The notes beneath the pieces were generated by a model, which saw nothing but the letters and a program-made list of their open reading frames with translations, had not been told where the DNA came from and ran no database searches. This document shows positions 61,966 to 64,000 of a stretch of 64,000 nucleotides of DNA, in pieces. Both the position numbers and the translations under genes were made by a program. The stretch covers positions 1 to 64,000 of the forward strand of contig CAZRCG010000003.1 in assembly GCA_964598565.1 (NCBI GenBank), read 5' to 3'. Numbering within the stretch: position 1 is the first letter of the stretch; each line of letters begins with the position of its first letter. The DNA comes from CAZRCG01 sp964598565 (GTDB lineage Bacteria > Bdellovibrionota > UBA2394).

Positions 61966-63123
61966 TCAGCTCCAGGCGGGCAATCTCTCAAGAGCTACTT
62001 TCAATTGCTCTTCAGGCACCGTAAGAGCAATTCGAAAACTACCCTCGCCGGCTTTTCCGAAGCCGTTGCCGGGTGTACAGACAATGCCACGTTCCAAAAG
62101 CTCGCTGCAAAACTCTGCCGACTTTTTGCCTGCTGGGCAGCGAATCCACAAATAGAAGGTGGCGCCTCCATCAAATACTTCGTAGCCCTTCGCTCGGAGG
62201 CCTTCGACCATCAGCTTTCTTCGATAGCCATAGACATCTTTGGAAGGTTTCACAAACTCTCGTTCATCACCGAGCATGGCCTTAATTGCGGCGTACTGAA
62301 TGGGCTGAAAAACACCAGAGTCTAAGGTCGATTTCATTTGATAGAGAGCGGCGATCAGTTCAGGATTGCCGGCGGCGAATCCGACGCGCCAACCCGTCAT
62401 ATTATAAGACTTACTGGTTGAGAAAAATTCAATGGTGACATCTTTGGCGCCTTTCACTTGAAGGCAGGCTGGAGGCAGCGCATCGTAGCCTTGCTCACAG
62501 TAAGCACCGTCGGAACAGATAATGAAATCAAAGCGCTTTGCACGCTCCACCAGCTCTTGATAGCAATCGAGAGTCACCGTTGCTGAGGTGGGATTGTGTG
62601 GAAAATTTATATAAATGACTTTGATGGCCTTCCATACGTCGTCGGCAATATCTGACCAACGAGGCTGAAATCGATTCGCCCACGTAAGAGGATAATAGAC
62701 GGGGCTGCCGCCTGCTAACCAGGTGGCATTCGCGTAAACGGGATAGGCGGGATCGGGCACGAGCGTAAAATCGCCCGGGTTGACGACTGCCTCCGTGAAA
62801 TGCGCTAGGCCTTCTTTACTTCCTATAATCGACATAATTTCAGTGTTAGGATTTAGCGCGACTCCGAATCGGCGTTCCATCCAAGTGGCACAGGCCTCTT
62901 TGAATTCTTTCATTCCTCCATACGATGGATACCGATGATTCTTGCCATCGGTAGCACGCTGCGAAAGCTCTGCAACAATAGGAGACGGCGTTGGCAGATC
63001 GGGGTCTCCAATGCCGAGATCCACCAAGTCCTTGCCGGCTGCCATGAGGGCTCGTTTTTTTTCGTCAATTTCTGCAAAAATATAGGGCGGTAATTTTTGA
63101 AGCCGAAGCGATTTTTGAATCAT
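61966..63123 (-). CDS. dapL: LL-diaminopimelate aminotransferase
   Basis: About 385 residues from the ATG at 63123, which overlaps the dapB stop (ATGA) and has GGAGG about 10 bases upstream. A class I/II aminotransferase with LVDLGIGDPDLPTP, the PLP lysine in STSKSYNMTGWRVGF, NFPHNPTSA and CSDGAYCEQGYDA. Clustering with dapA and dapB supports direct conversion of tetrahydrodipicolinate to LL-DAP. This bypasses the succinylase route and feeds lysine and peptidoglycan. Confidence 0.93.
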   Translation of the reverse strand: MIQKSLRLQKLPPYIFAEIDEKKRALMAAGKDLVDLGIGDPDLPTPSPIVAELSQRATDGKNHRYPSYGGMKEFKEACATWMERRFGVALNPNTEIMSIIGSKEGLAHFTEAVVNPGDFTLVPDPAYPVYANATWLAGGSPVYYPLTWANRFQPRWSDIADDVWKAIKVIYINFPHNPTSATVTLDCYQELVERAKRFDFIICSDGAYCEQGYDALPPACLQVKGAKDVTIEFFSTSKSYNMTGWRVGFAAGNPELIAALYQMKSTLDSGVFQPIQYAAIKAMLGDEREFVKPSKDVYGYRRKLMVEGLRAKGYEVFDGGATFYLWIRCPAGKKSAEFCSELLERGIVCTPGNGFGKAGEGSFRIALTVPEEQLKVALERLPAWS

Positions 63124-63806
63124 TTGAGAATATCCTCCATCGAGTAAAGTCCCGGAATTTGTTGGGCGGCCCAATCGAGAGCATAGAGTGCCCCTTGGGC
63201 GAAGGGTCTGCGAGAGTGAGCGCGATGAATGATCTCGACCGTCTGCTCGTCAAAAGACACAAGCACCCGGTGCTCACCCGGCATATCACCAAGTCGAACC
63301 GAGTTCGTCGCGACGTTTCGTGAGCCTTGTCTTAAAATTCGATCTTTAATTTTAAGCGCCGTTCCGCTTGGAGAATCTTTTTTATGCCGATGATGTAAAT
63401 CGGTAATCGATACATCTTGCCCAGACTTTGTGGCCAGTATTTCTGAAAGCTGGCATACGATTTCGATTCCTTGAGAGAAATTGTAATCTAAAACAACCGG
63501 GACCGAAGAGCTTATATCTAGAAAATGCTGGCGTGAGGCATCGGGCGAGGGCCAGCCCGTCGTACCGCAAACGATGGGAAGGCGATGAGCCTGAGCCCAC
63601 TCTGAAATTTTTACAGAGCTATCCGGTTTGCTAAAATCGATAAGTCCCAACACTTGTTTTATCTGTGCAGTTGAAAGAGACGGCTCCGATTGTTGAGAGG
63701 TCCAAAGCTCAAAGGGTCGTTGGCGTTCTAGACATAGCCTTTGAAGCTCGAGAGACATTCGGCCCTTTTCTCCGATGATCAAAACCGTTTTGGTCGACGT
63801 TTCCAC
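63120..63806 (-). CDS. dapB: 4-hydroxy-tetrahydrodipicolinate reductase
   Basis: 228 residues, somewhat short for DapB (about 240-270). The nucleotide-binding loop is IGEKGRMS (usual form GAxGRMG). Also present are IDFSKPDSS, VCGTTGWPSP, VLDYNFSQGI (family S-N-x-S region) and the catalytic DLHHRHKKDSPSGTA. The start is GTG at 63806, overlapping the dapA stop. It reduces the DapA product in the lysine/DAP pathway. Confidence 0.94.
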   Translation of the reverse strand: METSTKTVLIIGEKGRMSLELQRLCLERQRPFELWTSQQSEPSLSTAQIKQVLGLIDFSKPDSSVKISEWAQAHRLPIVCGTTGWPSPDASRQHFLDISSSVPVVLDYNFSQGIEIVCQLSEILATKSGQDVSITDLHHRHKKDSPSGTALKIKDRILRQGSRNVATNSVRLGDMPGEHRVLVSFDEQTVEIIHRAHSRRPFAQGALYALDWAAQQIPGLYSMEDILK

Positions 63807-64000
63807 TAAAGCACCTTTCTCTCTCGTAAGACGTCGCGCTCTCGTTGAGCGAGTCTCTCCAAGGGGCCCATCAGCAAGCCATGAAATTTTGAATCGCAGT
63901 CCACAAGCGGTAATCGCAGGGGCATATCTTTTTTAGTGAGAAAAGAGAGCGCCCACTTCACCACGATAGGATTAGACTCTAAAAATAACAGCGGCATAAG
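63806..64000 (-). CDS. dapA: 4-hydroxy-tetrahydrodipicolinate synthase, C-terminal fragment (runs off the window)
   Basis: Only the last roughly 64 residues are in the window. LLFLESNPIVVKWALSFL and LRLPLV match the DapA C-terminal pattern (FxExNPIPVKxAL...LRLPL). The stop TAG overlaps the dapB GTG. The rest lies beyond 64000 on the minus strand, so this is an edge truncation and not a broken gene. Confidence 0.9.
   Translation of the reverse strand, partial: LMPLLFLESNPIVVKWALSFLTKKDMPLRLPLVDCDSKFHGLLMGPLERLAQRERDVLRERKVL

Noticed and set aside
63806..63997. dapA as a truncated pseudogene
   Set aside because: The frame is open to the window edge and the C-terminus is normal; it simply runs off the sequence.

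Overview
The window reads as a continuous piece of a Gram-negative bacterial chromosome of moderate GC. It opens in the 3' end of a 23S rRNA gene, followed by a 5S gene and a terminator, and ends inside dapA. Several features point to Bdellovibrionota or another lineage of the former Deltaproteobacteria: a dapA-dapB-dapL lysine/peptidoglycan route, an FHA-containing sigma-54 activator, several lipoproteins and outer-membrane proteins, both a PilT and a CpaF-type ATPase, a B12-binding mutase subunit among acyl-CoA dehydrogenases, and a DUF4911-like protein. That placement is inference; no taxon marker was compared.

Layout. 1-665: end of the rrn operon. 722-3822: AI-2E-family permease and a PpiD-like periplasmic chaperone, both on the minus strand. 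3903-9394: the cell-elongation operon mreB-mreC-mreD-mrdA(PBP2)-rodA, followed by a cyclophilin lipoprotein (9405-10040). 10041-10446: non-coding, holding a 154-bp element with 28-nt inverted arms. 10447-14922: a small unknown gene, a [2Fe-2S] ferredoxin, an FHA/sigma-54 activator and a lytic transglycosylase lipoprotein. 15093-18540: pgi, a stand-alone MshEN-like protein and a large secreted protein of unknown function. 18702-27319: an inositol-monophosphatase family enzyme, cystathionine gamma-synthase/lyase and cystathionine beta-synthase (transsulfuration), then hutH and hutU, separated by a type IV pilin-like gene and small uncertain ORFs. 27347-33225: priA and a two-component pair in which both partners carry unusual signature motifs. 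33233-36979: a minus-strand operon of envelope proteins. 37010-42301: an SDF-type symporter, a TlyA-phosphomannomutase fusion, a TPR lipoprotein, a RodZ-like protein and tRNA-Leu(UAA).

42477-49358 is a fatty-acid/branched-chain acyl-CoA oxidation cluster: thiolase, 3-hydroxyacyl-CoA dehydrogenase, enoyl-CoA hydratase, three acyl-CoA dehydrogenases and a B12-binding mutase subunit. 49545-53163 has pilT, an RRM protein with a glycine-rich repeat tail, a one-TM protein and a CpaF-type ATPase. 53292-59690 has a large TPR protein followed by accD-folC-panB-panC. 59687-61581 holds small unknown genes and a lipoprotein. 61966-64000 is dapL-dapB-dapA read on the minus strand.

Many neighbours overlap by 4 nt at ATGA/GTGA, indicating translational coupling: HK/RR, folC/panB, panB/panC, the two acyl-CoA dehydrogenases, TPR/rodZ, the 33-36 kb envelope genes, cpaF/TM protein and dapB/dapL. 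The observations most worth following are the TlyA-phosphomannomutase fusion, the structured inverted-repeat element at 10.1 kb, the two-component pair with a non-canonical H-box and a degenerate NtrC-type regulator, and the envelope-protein operon. I saw no CRISPR array, insertion sequence, transposase or prophage.
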